DNA of 49,789 nt from NCBI GenBank assembly GCA_964555685.1, contig CAZKTO010000014.1, positions 1 through 49,789 on the forward strand. Direction: 5' to 3'. This document shows, in pieces, positions 15,839-23,824 of this stretch. The translations under genes and the position numbers were made by a program. How positions within the stretch are numbered: the stretch's first letter is position 1; each line of letters begins with the position of its first letter. The notes under the pieces were generated by a model. The model was not told where the DNA came from and did not search any database. It worked only from the letters and a program-made list of their open reading frames with translations. This DNA is from CAZKTO01 sp964555685 (GTDB lineage Bacteria > Chloroflexota > Dehalococcoidia > SHYB01).

Positions 15839-17392
15839 CTAGAGCGGGATGTTCCCGTGCTTCTTGGCGGGCAGGCTGTCCCGCTTGGTCTGGAGCATCT
15901 CGAGGGCGCGGATGAGCTTGGGCCGGGTCTCGGCCGGGTCGATGACGTCGTCCACGTAGCCGCGGGAGGCGGCGATGAACGGGTTGGCGAACTTGTCCCG
16001 GTACTCGGCGATGAGACGGGTGCGGGTCGCCTCCGGGTTCTCCGACTTGGCGATCTCGTCGCGGGCGATGATATTCACGGCGCCATCGGGCCCCATGACG
16101 GCGATCTCGGCCGAGGGGTAGCTGAAGTTGATATCGCCGCGCAGGTGCTTGCTGCTCATGACGATGTAGGCGCCGCCGTAGGCCTTCCGCGTGATGACGC
16201 TGACCTTGGGCACCGTGGCCTCGCAGTAGGCGAAGAGGAGCTTGGCGCCGTGGCGGATGATGCCGCCGTGCTCCTGGCTGGTGCCGGGGAGAAAGCCCGG
16301 AACGTCGGCGAGGGTGACGAGGGGGATATTGAAGCAGTCGCAGAAGCGGACGAAGCGGGCCGCCTTCACCGAGGCGTCGATATCCAGCACGCCGGCGAGG
16401 TACGCGGGCTGCTGGGCCACGATGCCCACGGGCCGCCCGTTGAGCCGCGCGAAGCCCACGATAATGTTCCCGGCGTAGTGCTCGTGGACCTCCATGAAGT
16501 CGTTGTCGTCGGCGATGGTGAGGATGAGCTCCTTCATGTCGTAGGGCTTGGCCGAGTCCTCGGGGATCAGGCGGCGCAGGGCCTCGTCGCGCCGGTCGGG
16601 GGCGTCGGTTGGCGGGAGATGGGGCGCGTCCTCCACGTTGTTGGAGGGCAGGAAGCTGAGGAGCCGCCGGACCTGCTCCAGCGTCTGCTCCTCCGAGTCC
16701 AGGGCGAAGTGGGCGACGCCGCTCTTGGCCGCATGCGCCATGGCGCCGCCCAGCTCCTCGTGGCTGATCTCCTCGCCCGTCACGGCCTTGATGACGTCGG
16801 GCCCGGTGATGAACATCTGCCCCGTGCCCTTGACCATGAAGATGAAGTCCGTGATGGCGGGCGAGTAGACGGCGCCGCCCGCGCAGGGGCCCATGATGAC
16901 GGAGATCTGGGGGATGACGCCCGAGGCCAGGGTGTTCCGGAGGAAGATATCGCCGTAGCCGCGCAGGCTCGCCACGCCCTCCTGGATGCGAGCGCCACCG
17001 GAGTCGGCCAGGCCGATGATGGGCGCGCCGACCTTCATCGCCATGTCCATCAGCTTGATGATCTTGTCGCCGACGACCTCGGAGAGGGAGCCGCCGAAGA
17101 CGGTGAAGTCCTGGCTGTACACGAAGGCGACGCGGCCGTTGATCTGGCCGTAGCCGGTGACGACGGCGTCCCCCAGGAAGCGCTTGTCTCCGAGGCCGAA
17201 GTCGGTGGAGCGGTGGGTGACGAAGGGGTCCAGCTCCTCGAAGGTGCCCTCGTCCAGGAGGAGCGCGATGCGCTCGCGGGCGGTGAGCTTGCCCCGCTTG
17301 TGCTGCTGCTCGATGCGCTGAGCGCCGCCGCCGAGGCGTGCCTGGGCGCGCATCTTTTCGAGTTCGGCGAGGCGGTCGTTGGTGGTGGTCAT
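15839..17392 (-). CDS. acyl-CoA carboxyltransferase subunit (MmdA/PccB, 12S-like)
   Basis: 517 residues, the full length of propionyl-/methylmalonyl-CoA carboxyltransferase beta chains. The two crotonase-fold halves are visible: DSGGARIQEGVASLRGYGDIF and GPCAGGAVYSPAITDFIFM in the N-half; GVLDIDASVKAARFVRFCDC, DVPGFLPGTSQEHGGIIRHG and AYGGAYIVMSSK in the C-half. It moves CO2 between biotin and acyl-CoA, usually propionyl/methylmalonyl-CoA. It is the first gene in a minus-strand run with the 56-residue protein, the 5S/1.3S-like biotin protein, isocitrate dehydrogenase and malate dehydrogenase. Without a local biotin carboxylase it fits a transcarboxylase or decarboxylase as well as a carboxylase. 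Confidence 0.93.
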   Translation of the reverse strand: MTTTNDRLAELEKMRAQARLGGGAQRIEQQHKRGKLTARERIALLLDEGTFEELDPFVTHRSTDFGLGDKRFLGDAVVTGYGQINGRVAFVYSQDFTVFGGSLSEVVGDKIIKLMDMAMKVGAPIIGLADSGGARIQEGVASLRGYGDIFLRNTLASGVIPQISVIMGPCAGGAVYSPAITDFIFMVKGTGQMFITGPDVIKAVTGEEISHEELGGAMAHAAKSGVAHFALDSEEQTLEQVRRLLSFLPSNNVEDAPHLPPTDAPDRRDEALRRLIPEDSAKPYDMKELILTIADDNDFMEVHEHYAGNIIVGFARLNGRPVGIVAQQPAYLAGVLDIDASVKAARFVRFCDCFNIPLVTLADVPGFLPGTSQEHGGIIRHGAKLLFAYCEATVPKVSVITRKAYGGAYIVMSSKHLRGDINFSYPSAEIAVMGPDGAVNIIARDEIAKSENPEATRTRLIAEYRDKFANPFIAASRGYVDDVIDPAETRPKLIRALEMLQTKRDSLPAKKHGNIPL

Positions 17393-17944
17393 GCGGCCCT
17401 GCGGACGTGAGCTACAGAGCGAGCCCCAGCGCCATCAGAAGCGCCTCAGGACTTCGAGCACCGGTATCCTAGCAGAATCGCTCGCGCCGTCGCAAGCTTG
17501 GGGCCGGGCCCTGGCTCTTACCATGCTCGCCCTTCGAGCCGCTTGGTCCCCTTCCCATTGACGGGGGAAGGCGAGGATGGGGGCGGGTTTCAAACCCGCC
17601 CCTGCGAGGGGGTTAGGGTCCAGCGGCCCTCACCCTCCGGCTCCCTCTCCGGTACGGAGAGGGAGCGTCCCCCTTCCCTCGCAGAGGCCTTGTCTCAGAA
17701 GTCGCAGCCGGGGCCTATGGGCGCATCCATTCCTCTCCCCTGGAGGGAGAGGAACAGAAGGAGAGGGGGCCGGAATCACCCTCTCCCTAACCCTCTCCCG
17801 TCAAGGGAGAGGGAGTTTTGAGGCAAAGCCCCTCACAGAGAAGGGGGCCAGGGGGTTAGGGGGAGAGACGAACACGCCCTTCCTCTTTAGGGAAGGGGGG
17901 CGGGCACCGTCCTGAGCCTGTCGAAGGGGGTTAGGTCTGCCCGC
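17393..17944. repeat. repeat-filled intergenic region
   Basis: No gene seen. It contains a copy of the CCCATCC..CCTTCCCCC repeat family (about 17546-17576, inverted), the 56-nt block 17778-17833 shared with 10008-10063, many CTCTCCC/GGGAGAG stems, and a CCTGAGCCTGTCGAAGGGG repeat at 17911-17929. It separates two minus-strand units. Confidence 0.7.
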
Positions 17945-19519
17945 TCACGTAGTCGTCAGAAAGTCGTGCGGCGGGCGCAGGCCGGCGTTGAAGAAGCTCG
18001 AGAGGACCATGGCCCGGACAAACGGGTGGTGCTCCACGGGGATGCCATCGTGGGGGTCCAGGGCCTTGGCGGCGGCGGCGGCCAGCCTCGCCTCCTCGCG
18101 CTTGCCCAATCGTCCGAGGAGCCGCGACTGGCGCTTGAGCCGCTGGCCGAGGAGCTCGCGCTGCGGCGTCTTGATGAGGTCGGCGGCCGCCAATCGCACC
18201 AGCGCGTCCAGCGTGCGCTGGCCCTGCTCGCCCTGCTGCGCCTCCAGGGGCGCGCCGCTCCACTCGTCCACGTACGGCCAGACCATGCCGGGCTCGAAGT
18301 ACCACTGGCGGAACTCGGGCGTGGAGAGGAGCGCCGCCGTCTTGGGCAGGTGCTCCATCCAGCCGGCCTCATCCTCGGGCCAGAGGGGGACCTGGGCCGG
18401 CGGGCCCTCGCCGGGCGCCTCGATGATGCCGCGCCAGATCTCGAGCTCCATGGGCGGGCGGCGCCGCCGGCCGATGGTCGCGCGGCGGGCCTCGGCCAGG
18501 AGCTCACGGCAGTGGGGGAGGTCCACCTCCACCGGCGTGAGGCCGTTGCTCGCCAGCTCCTGCCCGATCTCGCCAAGCTCGTCATCGTTCATCATGTCCA
18601 CGCCGAAGCACGCCTTCACGCCCTCGCCCTCGCCCACGAGGATGGTGACGACCTTCAGGAAGCCGTCGGGGCGGCGGCGGCTGACGAGGATCGCCTGGTC
18701 GCCGTAGCGGTCGATGAGGGTTACGCAGGCGCGGTGGACCGGGAGCGCGGGCGGCGGCGCCGGAGCCGGCCGGGCGACGGCCGCCATCTCCGGGAGCAGC
18801 GGGTTGGCGCGCATGAGGAGCCGGCCGTAGGCTTCGCGGGCCTGCCTCCGTACGCGGGCGTCGGGGTCGCTCTTGGCCCGCTCGTGGAGGGATGGCGCTC
18901 CCTCGGGCGCGCCGAGGGCGTCGATGGCGCCGACGGCGGCCAGCACCGTGGCGGCGCGCCGGCTCGAAAGCAGCGGCACGAGCAGGGCCAGGGCCCGCGC
19001 GTCGCGGGTCTCGGCCAGGGAGTTCAGGACCTCGGACTGCGACTCCGGGTCGTCGTCCTCGAAGGACGCCAGGAACTGCTCGCGGAAGGCCTCGCCGGCC
19101 TGGGCGCGCTCAAGGATGCTCTCCCAGACGCTGCCCAGGAGCGCCTCGGGATCGGGTACGGCGCCGGCGAGGACGTGGATGGGCGCCGGGTCGCCCAGGC
19201 CCTCGAGGACGGCCGCGGCGGCGATCCGGGCGGCGCTGGACGCCGCCCGGTCGCGCAGCAGATCGCGCAGCGGGGCGATGACCCGCGGGCCCTGCAGCTC
19301 GCCCAGGAGCGCCGCGGCCAGCTCGCGCTCCCGGTCACCGCCAGCCAGGCGGTCGATGAGGAAGGGCGCGGCGAGCCCGGGGACGGCCTTGAGCCGTCGC
19401 ACGAAGGGGCGCGCCTCCTTGGCGCGCCATTGGCGCGCGGTGATCCGCCCGAAACCTTCGGCGATCTCCTCGTGGGTCAGCTGCAGAGGGGGACGTCTCG
19501 CTGGCCGGTCCGCTGCCAT
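17945..19519 (-). CDS. HEAT-repeat protein with uncharacterised C-terminal domain
   Basis: 524 residues. The N-terminal half (about 20-245) is a run of paired helices typical of HEAT/PBS-lyase-like repeats: LAAALLGELQGPRVIAPLRD, AAAVLEGLGDPAPIHVL, SEVLNSLAETRDARALALLV and AVGAIDALGAPEGAP. The C-terminal half (about 270-520) has a strand-rich part (ACVTLIDRYGDQAILVSRRR, LKVVTILVGEGEGVKACFGV) and then a helical tail. I do not recognise that half. There is no signal peptide or membrane segment. It is transcribed away from the three-gene AAA+ unit and shares its AT-rich upstream region, so joint regulation or function is possible but not shown. Confidence 0.8.
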   Translation of the reverse strand: MAADRPARRPPLQLTHEEIAEGFGRITARQWRAKEARPFVRRLKAVPGLAAPFLIDRLAGGDRERELAAALLGELQGPRVIAPLRDLLRDRAASSAARIAAAAVLEGLGDPAPIHVLAGAVPDPEALLGSVWESILERAQAGEAFREQFLASFEDDDPESQSEVLNSLAETRDARALALLVPLLSSRRAATVLAAVGAIDALGAPEGAPSLHERAKSDPDARVRRQAREAYGRLLMRANPLLPEMAAVARPAPAPPPALPVHRACVTLIDRYGDQAILVSRRRPDGFLKVVTILVGEGEGVKACFGVDMMNDDELGEIGQELASNGLTPVEVDLPHCRELLAEARRATIGRRRRPPMELEIWRGIIEAPGEGPPAQVPLWPEDEAGWMEHLPKTAALLSTPEFRQWYFEPGMVWPYVDEWSGAPLEAQQGEQGQRTLDALVRLAAADLIKTPQRELLGQRLKRQSRLLGRLGKREEARLAAAAAKALDPHDGIPVEHHPFVRAMVLSSFFNAGLRPPHDFLTTT

Positions 19520-19686
19520 GGGGACCTCCTCGGAAGTCTCGGCGCCGGGCCCGGGCCCCGACAGGTTGGGGTCAGGCCAGGCGGTCTGCTTATCGCATGG
19601 ACGCTCCGACGGCGCCGCGCTGGGCCTGCCGCGCGTAACTCTATCATCTGCGTGCGTCGCGCGCGAGGGGCGTGGGCCGGGCCGTC

Positions 19687-19771
19687 TTTGAATTTAGTTC
19701 AAAACTCGTTCTCAAACCCTCTTGACAATTGCCCCTTGACACGCCGATCATTTAGTTACGGTCTTGAACGG
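19687..19771 (+). promoter_or_regulatory. AT-rich regulatory island ahead of the AAA+ three-gene unit
   Basis: An unusually AT-rich stretch in GC-rich DNA. It holds a perfect inverted repeat TTTGAA-5 nt-TTCAAA (19687-19703), two direct copies of ATTTAGTT (19692-19699, 19750-19757), and two TTGACA hexamers (19722-19727, 19736-19741). The best promoter is TTGACA (19722) with an 18-nt spacer and GATCAT (19746-19751), about 85 nt before the first start codon. The inverted repeat may be an operator. The rest of 19520-19839 shows only a degenerate palindrome at 19556. Confidence 0.45.
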
Positions 19772-19839
19772 ATTCTAAAACACTTCCAAGGTGTTTGCAA
19801 GAGCCGTTCGCCGAATCACACCTCGGAGAGGGAGGCAAT

Positions 19840-20832
19840 ATGGCGATCAGTCTAGCATGGCCCGTCTCCGGAGAGCGCAAGGCCGACTGGGAGCGCATGA
19901 TCCAGTACCACGGCCTCTGCGAGGTCCTTCCCGACCGAACCCGCCCGGGCTCGGTGGAGAAGACTTTCCGCGACTGGGCCCTCAGGCGCCGTCTGGCGTT
20001 CGTGGAGGGGGAGAACCTGGTGGCCTTCGACCCGAAGGCCTACAACCCCAAGGACTCGCTGGACCGCGCGCGGTTCGGGTTCCTGCTCCGGTACATCCGG
20101 CCGCGGGAGTTCGCGGTCTTCCGGCGGGACGTGGAGACGGCCTTCAACCTGCGCTCCATGTATGTGCTGGATGCTATCAAGGGCTACTGGATCACCGAGG
20201 GCGTCATCACCCAGACGGGCAGCCACATCGCTGCCAACCGCGACCTCCTGCGCCTCATCGGCTTCAGCTACATCGATCTGATCCAGGCGCTGGACGGCGT
20301 GGTGAAGAAGGAGTACCTGGCCGAGGTCATCAACGGCCACTCCATGGTCTCCCCGGGCTTCGGCGAGGACGTGGGCGGCTACGTCATCAACTTCGACCTG
20401 GTCAAGGAGCGCTTCTTCGACGCCGAGTTTCTGCTCCATGCCGCCGGCCAGCCCGTCCCTCTGCGCAGCCTGGGCCAGCAGATGGGCGTGGACGACATCG
20501 AAGACGTCAAGACGATCCTGCGGGAGGCCAAGAAGCGCTTCGACCTGAACATCGAGATCTCCAACGACCACGCGATGTTCGGCCCCCCCAGCCAGAAGTC
20601 CATCGAGGGCCTTATCACCCGCGAGCGCAACACGAAGCAGCGCCTGGAGCAGAGCGAGACGCAGCTCCGGGACCGGCTGAAGACCATCAAGGACCTGCTG
20701 GACCGCTACAACTCCCGCGAGGCGAAGCTTCTCAACGAGTGCGAGCACCTCAAAGAAGAGGGCCGGATGGTCTGGACCAAGGCCAAGGTCGTTCGCACCG
20801 CCGTCGATCAAATCGCGAGCAAGAGAGGGTAA
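19840..20832 (+). CDS. unknown protein with C-terminal coiled coil (gene 1 of AAA+ unit)
   Basis: 330 residues, not recognised. The ATG at 19840 follows AGGGAGG by 4 nt. Residues 1-200 look like a mixed alpha/beta globular region (FVEGENLVAFDPKAYNPKDS, SMYVLDAIKGYWITEGVI, GGYVINFDLVKERFFDAEFL). Residues 205-250 resemble a small winged-helix-like segment (LRSLGQQMGVDDIEDVKTIL). From about 255 to 320 a charged heptad-rich helix follows (RERNTKQRLEQSETQLRDRL and onward), probably a coiled coil. There is no signal peptide or membrane helix. The gene is 6 nt ahead of gene 2 and clearly co-transcribed with it. By context it could be an adaptor or substrate of the AAA+ ATPase; this is inference. Confidence 0.8.
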   Translation: MAISLAWPVSGERKADWERMIQYHGLCEVLPDRTRPGSVEKTFRDWALRRRLAFVEGENLVAFDPKAYNPKDSLDRARFGFLLRYIRPREFAVFRRDVETAFNLRSMYVLDAIKGYWITEGVITQTGSHIAANRDLLRLIGFSYIDLIQALDGVVKKEYLAEVINGHSMVSPGFGEDVGGYVINFDLVKERFFDAEFLLHAAGQPVPLRSLGQQMGVDDIEDVKTILREAKKRFDLNIEISNDHAMFGPPSQKSIEGLITRERNTKQRLEQSETQLRDRLKTIKDLLDRYNSREAKLLNECEHLKEEGRMVWTKAKVVRTAVDQIASKRG

Positions 20833-20838
20833 CCGACC

Positions 20839-21339
20839 ATGGCCACCGTCGCTGAAGTCCTGCCCGGCAACGCCCTCGATGAGGTCCTGCGCAAGGTAGC
20901 GCCTGGCGAGGTCCACAACGAGGAGCTGGTCCAGTTCAAGAACTTTATCGGCAAGCTGGAGCACAAGCAGCTCCACTCGCTGGAGCAAGACCTGCGCGTC
21001 GCCGCCCGCGTCCGCGGCCGCAAGATCATCCTGCGCGAGAAGCTCCTCAGCCGCCTGGGGACCGACTGGCTCCGCAAGCAGCAGGAGATCGTCGAGAACG
21101 ACCTCGCCAAGATGGAGGTCGCCAAGGACATTATCGACTTCAACGTCCTCGAGCTCGAGCTCAGCGGCCAGACCTGGAAGCTGGGCAAGATGACCAACGT
21201 CCTGCGTCTGGACGAGCAGGTCGGCGCCGATCCCATGATCGACATGATCAAGCAGCACGAGCAAGAGGAAGAGTCCGAGCTCGATCAGGTCGATGGCGGC
21301 CTGGACGACGAGCGCCTGGACGACATGTTCGGGATGTAG
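20839..21339 (+). CDS. small helical protein with acidic C-terminal tail (gene 2 of AAA+ unit)
   Basis: 166 residues, not recognised. Predominantly helical with many charged residues (FKNFIGKLEHKQLHSLEQDL, RKQQEIVENDLAKMEVAKDI). A likely strand pair, FNVLELELSGQTWKLGKM, follows. The last ~35 residues are very acidic (HEQEEESELDQ, DDERLDDMFGM), ending in a short hydrophobic tip. Such a tail could dock on the ATPase N-domain, as acidic or C-terminal motifs do for other AAA+ partners; that is only an analogy. It lies 6 nt after gene 1 and 91 nt before the ATPase gene. Confidence 0.8.
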   Translation: MATVAEVLPGNALDEVLRKVAPGEVHNEELVQFKNFIGKLEHKQLHSLEQDLRVAARVRGRKIILREKLLSRLGTDWLRKQQEIVENDLAKMEVAKDIIDFNVLELELSGQTWKLGKMTNVLRLDEQVGADPMIDMIKQHEQEEESELDQVDGGLDDERLDDMFGM

Positions 21340-21378
21340 CCGCCCGTCGCGTCTCCCGAGTTCCTAACCCATTCATCC

Positions 21379-21411
21379 CGCCCCCCGCCCGCCTCAGGCG
21401 GGCGGGGGGCG
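21379..21411 (+). terminator. 15-bp GC hairpin between gene 2 and the AAA+ gene
   Basis: Perfect stem 21379-21393 / 21397-21411 with a 3-nt loop (TCA). There is no U-tract, so full termination is doubtful. It may attenuate transcription into the ATPase gene or protect the upstream mRNA, setting subunit ratios. Confidence 0.5.
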
Positions 21412-21430
21412 GGCGCGCAGGTGAGCCCGC

Positions 21431-22921
21431 ATGCCCAAGCGACACCTGATCCTGGCCCAGAAGACCTCCGGTGACCGGGCTGAGGTGGCCGCCTCCACCA
21501 TGGCGGAGCTGGGCCTCGCCGATGGCGATACCATCGCCGTCACCTCGCCCACGGGCGTCTACCTGCTCCCCGTCGCCGAGGGAGATGTGGGGCCTGGGCA
21601 GATCAAGCTCCCGGCCCGGACCTCCTTCGTGATGAAGGAGGGCGAGCGCCTGACCGTCCAGCCCTCGGAGGAGCCGGCGCCGCCGCCGCCCGCCCCCTCG
21701 GCCCCGCCGCCCCAGGCCCGGGGCCCCTCCGCCGCCAAGACAGCGCCCGTCCAGGTCGAGTGGGACCCCGTGGCCGCCTCCGACTTCGACGAGATCGCCG
21801 GCCTCGGCAAGGTCAAGGCGCGCATCGAGGTGGCCCTGTTCTATCTGACGCATCCGGAGTGGTTCCTGATCCGCAAGAGCCTGCCGCCCCGGGTCTTCCT
21901 CTTCTTCGGCCCCTACGGCTGCGGCAAGACGATGCTGGCCAAGGGGATGGTCAGCCGCCTGGCCCGCGCCAACGCCAACGGCGCGCGGCTGGACATGAAG
22001 ATGAAGATCATCAAGTCCACGGACATCAAGGACCCCTACCTCGGCATGTCAGCCCGGCACATCCAGCAGTACCTCTCGGCCGCCCGCGAGGCCTGCAACA
22101 GCGGCTCGACGGTGATCTTCATCTTCGATGAGATCGACTCCCTGGTGGGGAACCGGGCCGACGGCGCGATGCACGAGGAGTACCGGGACGTCATCAACTC
22201 GGTCATTCAGGAGGTCCAGGGCGTCCGCGAGCTGGACACGGAGGCTCGCATCCGCCGGCTGTGGAAGGACCCCACGGTGGAGGACCTGCGCAAGGATCTG
22301 GCCTCGGTGGTCCGCGCCCAGGGGAAGAAGGACAAGGCCGGGGACATCTTTCTGCCGGAGCGGGAGTGGACGCCCGAGATCCGCAAGGAGATGCAGGCCC
22401 TTCGCAAGAGGGTCATGGACGAGGGCGGCGTCTCGACCGTCGTCATCGTGGGCACGACCAACGACCCGACGCGCGTGGACGAGGCCTTCCTCTCCCGCGC
22501 CGGCGATAACGTCTTCTTCGTCCCGCGCCCGTCCGAGCCGGCCATCGAGCAGCTGATGCGCCAGTACCTGGACGACGCCTTCGTCGATCTGGTGGACGCG
22601 GAGCGGAAGGAGCTGGCCCACCTGGCCTACGTCTCCGGGCTCACGGGCCGGGACCTCGTGCTGGGGTGGCTCCAGCCGCTGGCCCAGGGCGCGCCCGGGT
22701 CCCTGCGCGTCGTTGGCTACCAATCGATCCGGGCGCTGCAGCCGCGGCCCCAGGTCGGCATCGAGTGGGAGATGGAGCTCTACCGCCGGCTCCAGGCCAA
22801 GGGGCACGAGTTCATGGCGGAGCAGGTGGCGGACTACCTGGCGGAGGTGGACGCCTCTCGCGGCGGGCCGGGCGCGGCGCCCGCGCCCTCGGCCAACGGC
22901 CACGCCGCCACCGTGAGCTAA
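21431..22921 (+). CDS. AAA+ ATPase with Cdc48-like N-domain (gene 3 of AAA+ unit)
   Basis: 496 residues. Residues 1-78 resemble the double-psi beta-barrel N-domain of Cdc48/VAT (ASTMAELGLADGDTIAV, then GQIKLPARTSF and KEGERLTV). A Pro/Ala linker (80-105) leads to one AAA+ module: Walker A GPYGCGKT (160-167), Walker B FIFDEIDSL (230-238), sensor-1 GTTN (341-344), and a helical lid (365-430). About 65 extra residues (265-330, with LWKDPTVEDLRKDL and REWTPEIRKEM) sit between Walker B and sensor-1, which is unusual. The region normally holding the arginine finger reads FLSRAGDNVFF. A C-terminal helical part and a Pro/Ala tail follow. It is probably a hexameric remodelling or unfolding motor; the substrate is unknown. 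Its partners are likely genes 1 and 2. Confidence 0.85.
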   Translation: MPKRHLILAQKTSGDRAEVAASTMAELGLADGDTIAVTSPTGVYLLPVAEGDVGPGQIKLPARTSFVMKEGERLTVQPSEEPAPPPPAPSAPPPQARGPSAAKTAPVQVEWDPVAASDFDEIAGLGKVKARIEVALFYLTHPEWFLIRKSLPPRVFLFFGPYGCGKTMLAKGMVSRLARANANGARLDMKMKIIKSTDIKDPYLGMSARHIQQYLSAAREACNSGSTVIFIFDEIDSLVGNRADGAMHEEYRDVINSVIQEVQGVRELDTEARIRRLWKDPTVEDLRKDLASVVRAQGKKDKAGDIFLPEREWTPEIRKEMQALRKRVMDEGGVSTVVIVGTTNDPTRVDEAFLSRAGDNVFFVPRPSEPAIEQLMRQYLDDAFVDLVDAERKELAHLAYVSGLTGRDLVLGWLQPLAQGAPGSLRVVGYQSIRALQPRPQVGIEWEMELYRRLQAKGHEFMAEQVADYLAEVDASRGGPGAAPAPSANGHAATVS

Positions 22922-22975
22922 GGACAACAACCGGCCCTGCTCGACTCGCAAGGGGCCGTTGCTATTCCTTTCGCG

Positions 22976-23006
22976 GGAGGCCCCGTCGAGTCGAGACGGG
23001 GCCTCC
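22976..23006. terminator. bidirectional hairpin between convergent genes
   Basis: Perfect 12-bp stem (22976-22987 / 22995-23006) with a 7-nt loop, located between the convergent AAA+ and nitroreductase genes. GC-rich without a strong U-tract on either side, but its position fits a shared terminator. Confidence 0.65.
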
Positions 23007-23018
23007 TCACGTCCAGGA

Positions 23019-23621
23019 CTAGGCCAGGGCCTTGCCCCAGCGGTCGCGGAAGGTGACCTCCTCCACCGGCTTGCGGCGGGTGGGGCCGAAGCTCCCCATA
23101 GGATAGCCGATGGGGATCATGCAGACGATATCGTTCCCCGCGGGCACGCCCAGGAGCTCCTTCATCTCCTTGTCGTACCGGCGCAGGAGGGTCGTGAAGA
23201 CGGTCCCCAGGCCGAGCCCGCGCGCCGCCAGCATGAGGTTCTGCACCGCCTGGAGCACCGAGTCCTGGGCGTTGGCCTGGGTGGAGCAGACGACGATGAA
23301 GGCGGGCACCTGGAGGATGCCCTCGGTGGCGAACCGGTGGGCGTGGGAGGCCACCTTTTGGTCCTGGGTCTTCATGTAGGCCTGGGTCTGGGGGTTGCGC
23401 TGCCCCTCCTCCCACACCGTCTTGTAGTACCGGGCGATGGTGCGCCGCGTGGTGGCGTCCTTGACGACGATGAACCGCCAGGGCTGGGTATTGATGGCGC
23501 TGGGCGCGCGGATTGCCGCGTCCAGGACCTGGTGGATGAGCGCATCGGGCACCGGGTCCGGCTTGTAGCGCCGGACCGCCCGCTGGCTGTGGATCGCCTC
23601 GAACAGTCCTATCTCCGCCAT
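23019..23621 (-). CDS. nitroreductase-family FMN oxidoreductase
   Basis: 200 residues. FMN-binding features: the N-terminal SQRAVRRYKPDPV (arginines contacting the FMN phosphate), IRAPSAINTQPWRFIVV, and the C-terminal GYPMGSFGPTRRKPVEEV. Family members reduce nitro groups, quinones or enones, or process flavins, using NAD(P)H. The ATG at 23621 has GGAGG 8 nt upstream, better than the longer in-frame opening that starts at 23699. It is monocistronic, sharing a terminator region with the AAA+ unit. Confidence 0.9.
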   Translation of the reverse strand: MAEIGLFEAIHSQRAVRRYKPDPVPDALIHQVLDAAIRAPSAINTQPWRFIVVKDATTRRTIARYYKTVWEEGQRNPQTQAYMKTQDQKVASHAHRFATEGILQVPAFIVVCSTQANAQDSVLQAVQNLMLAARGLGLGTVFTTLLRRYDKEMKELLGVPAGNDIVCMIPIGYPMGSFGPTRRKPVEEVTFRDRWGKALA

Positions 23622-23824
23622 GGATGCACCTCCAGGAGCGCGCCTGTCAGAGGCTCGATGGGGGGGCCGGGCCCGTATGCGACCGGGTACGCCCCGCACC
23701 GTGGCTCTGACGAGCGCTCCGAGGCGTCATTATAGGAGCAACGCGCGGCGCGGTCGAGGGGGCGCGTTGACGGGCTGCGGGCGGCCGGCCCATACTGGCG
23801 CCGCGCCCGTCCCGGGGAGGAGCC

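Noticed and set aside
20628..20832. ESCRT-III identity for the coiled-coil protein of the AAA+ unit
   Set aside because: The helix is charged and coiled-coil-like, but no ESCRT-III core or MIT-interacting motif could be recognised; only a loose architectural analogy remains.
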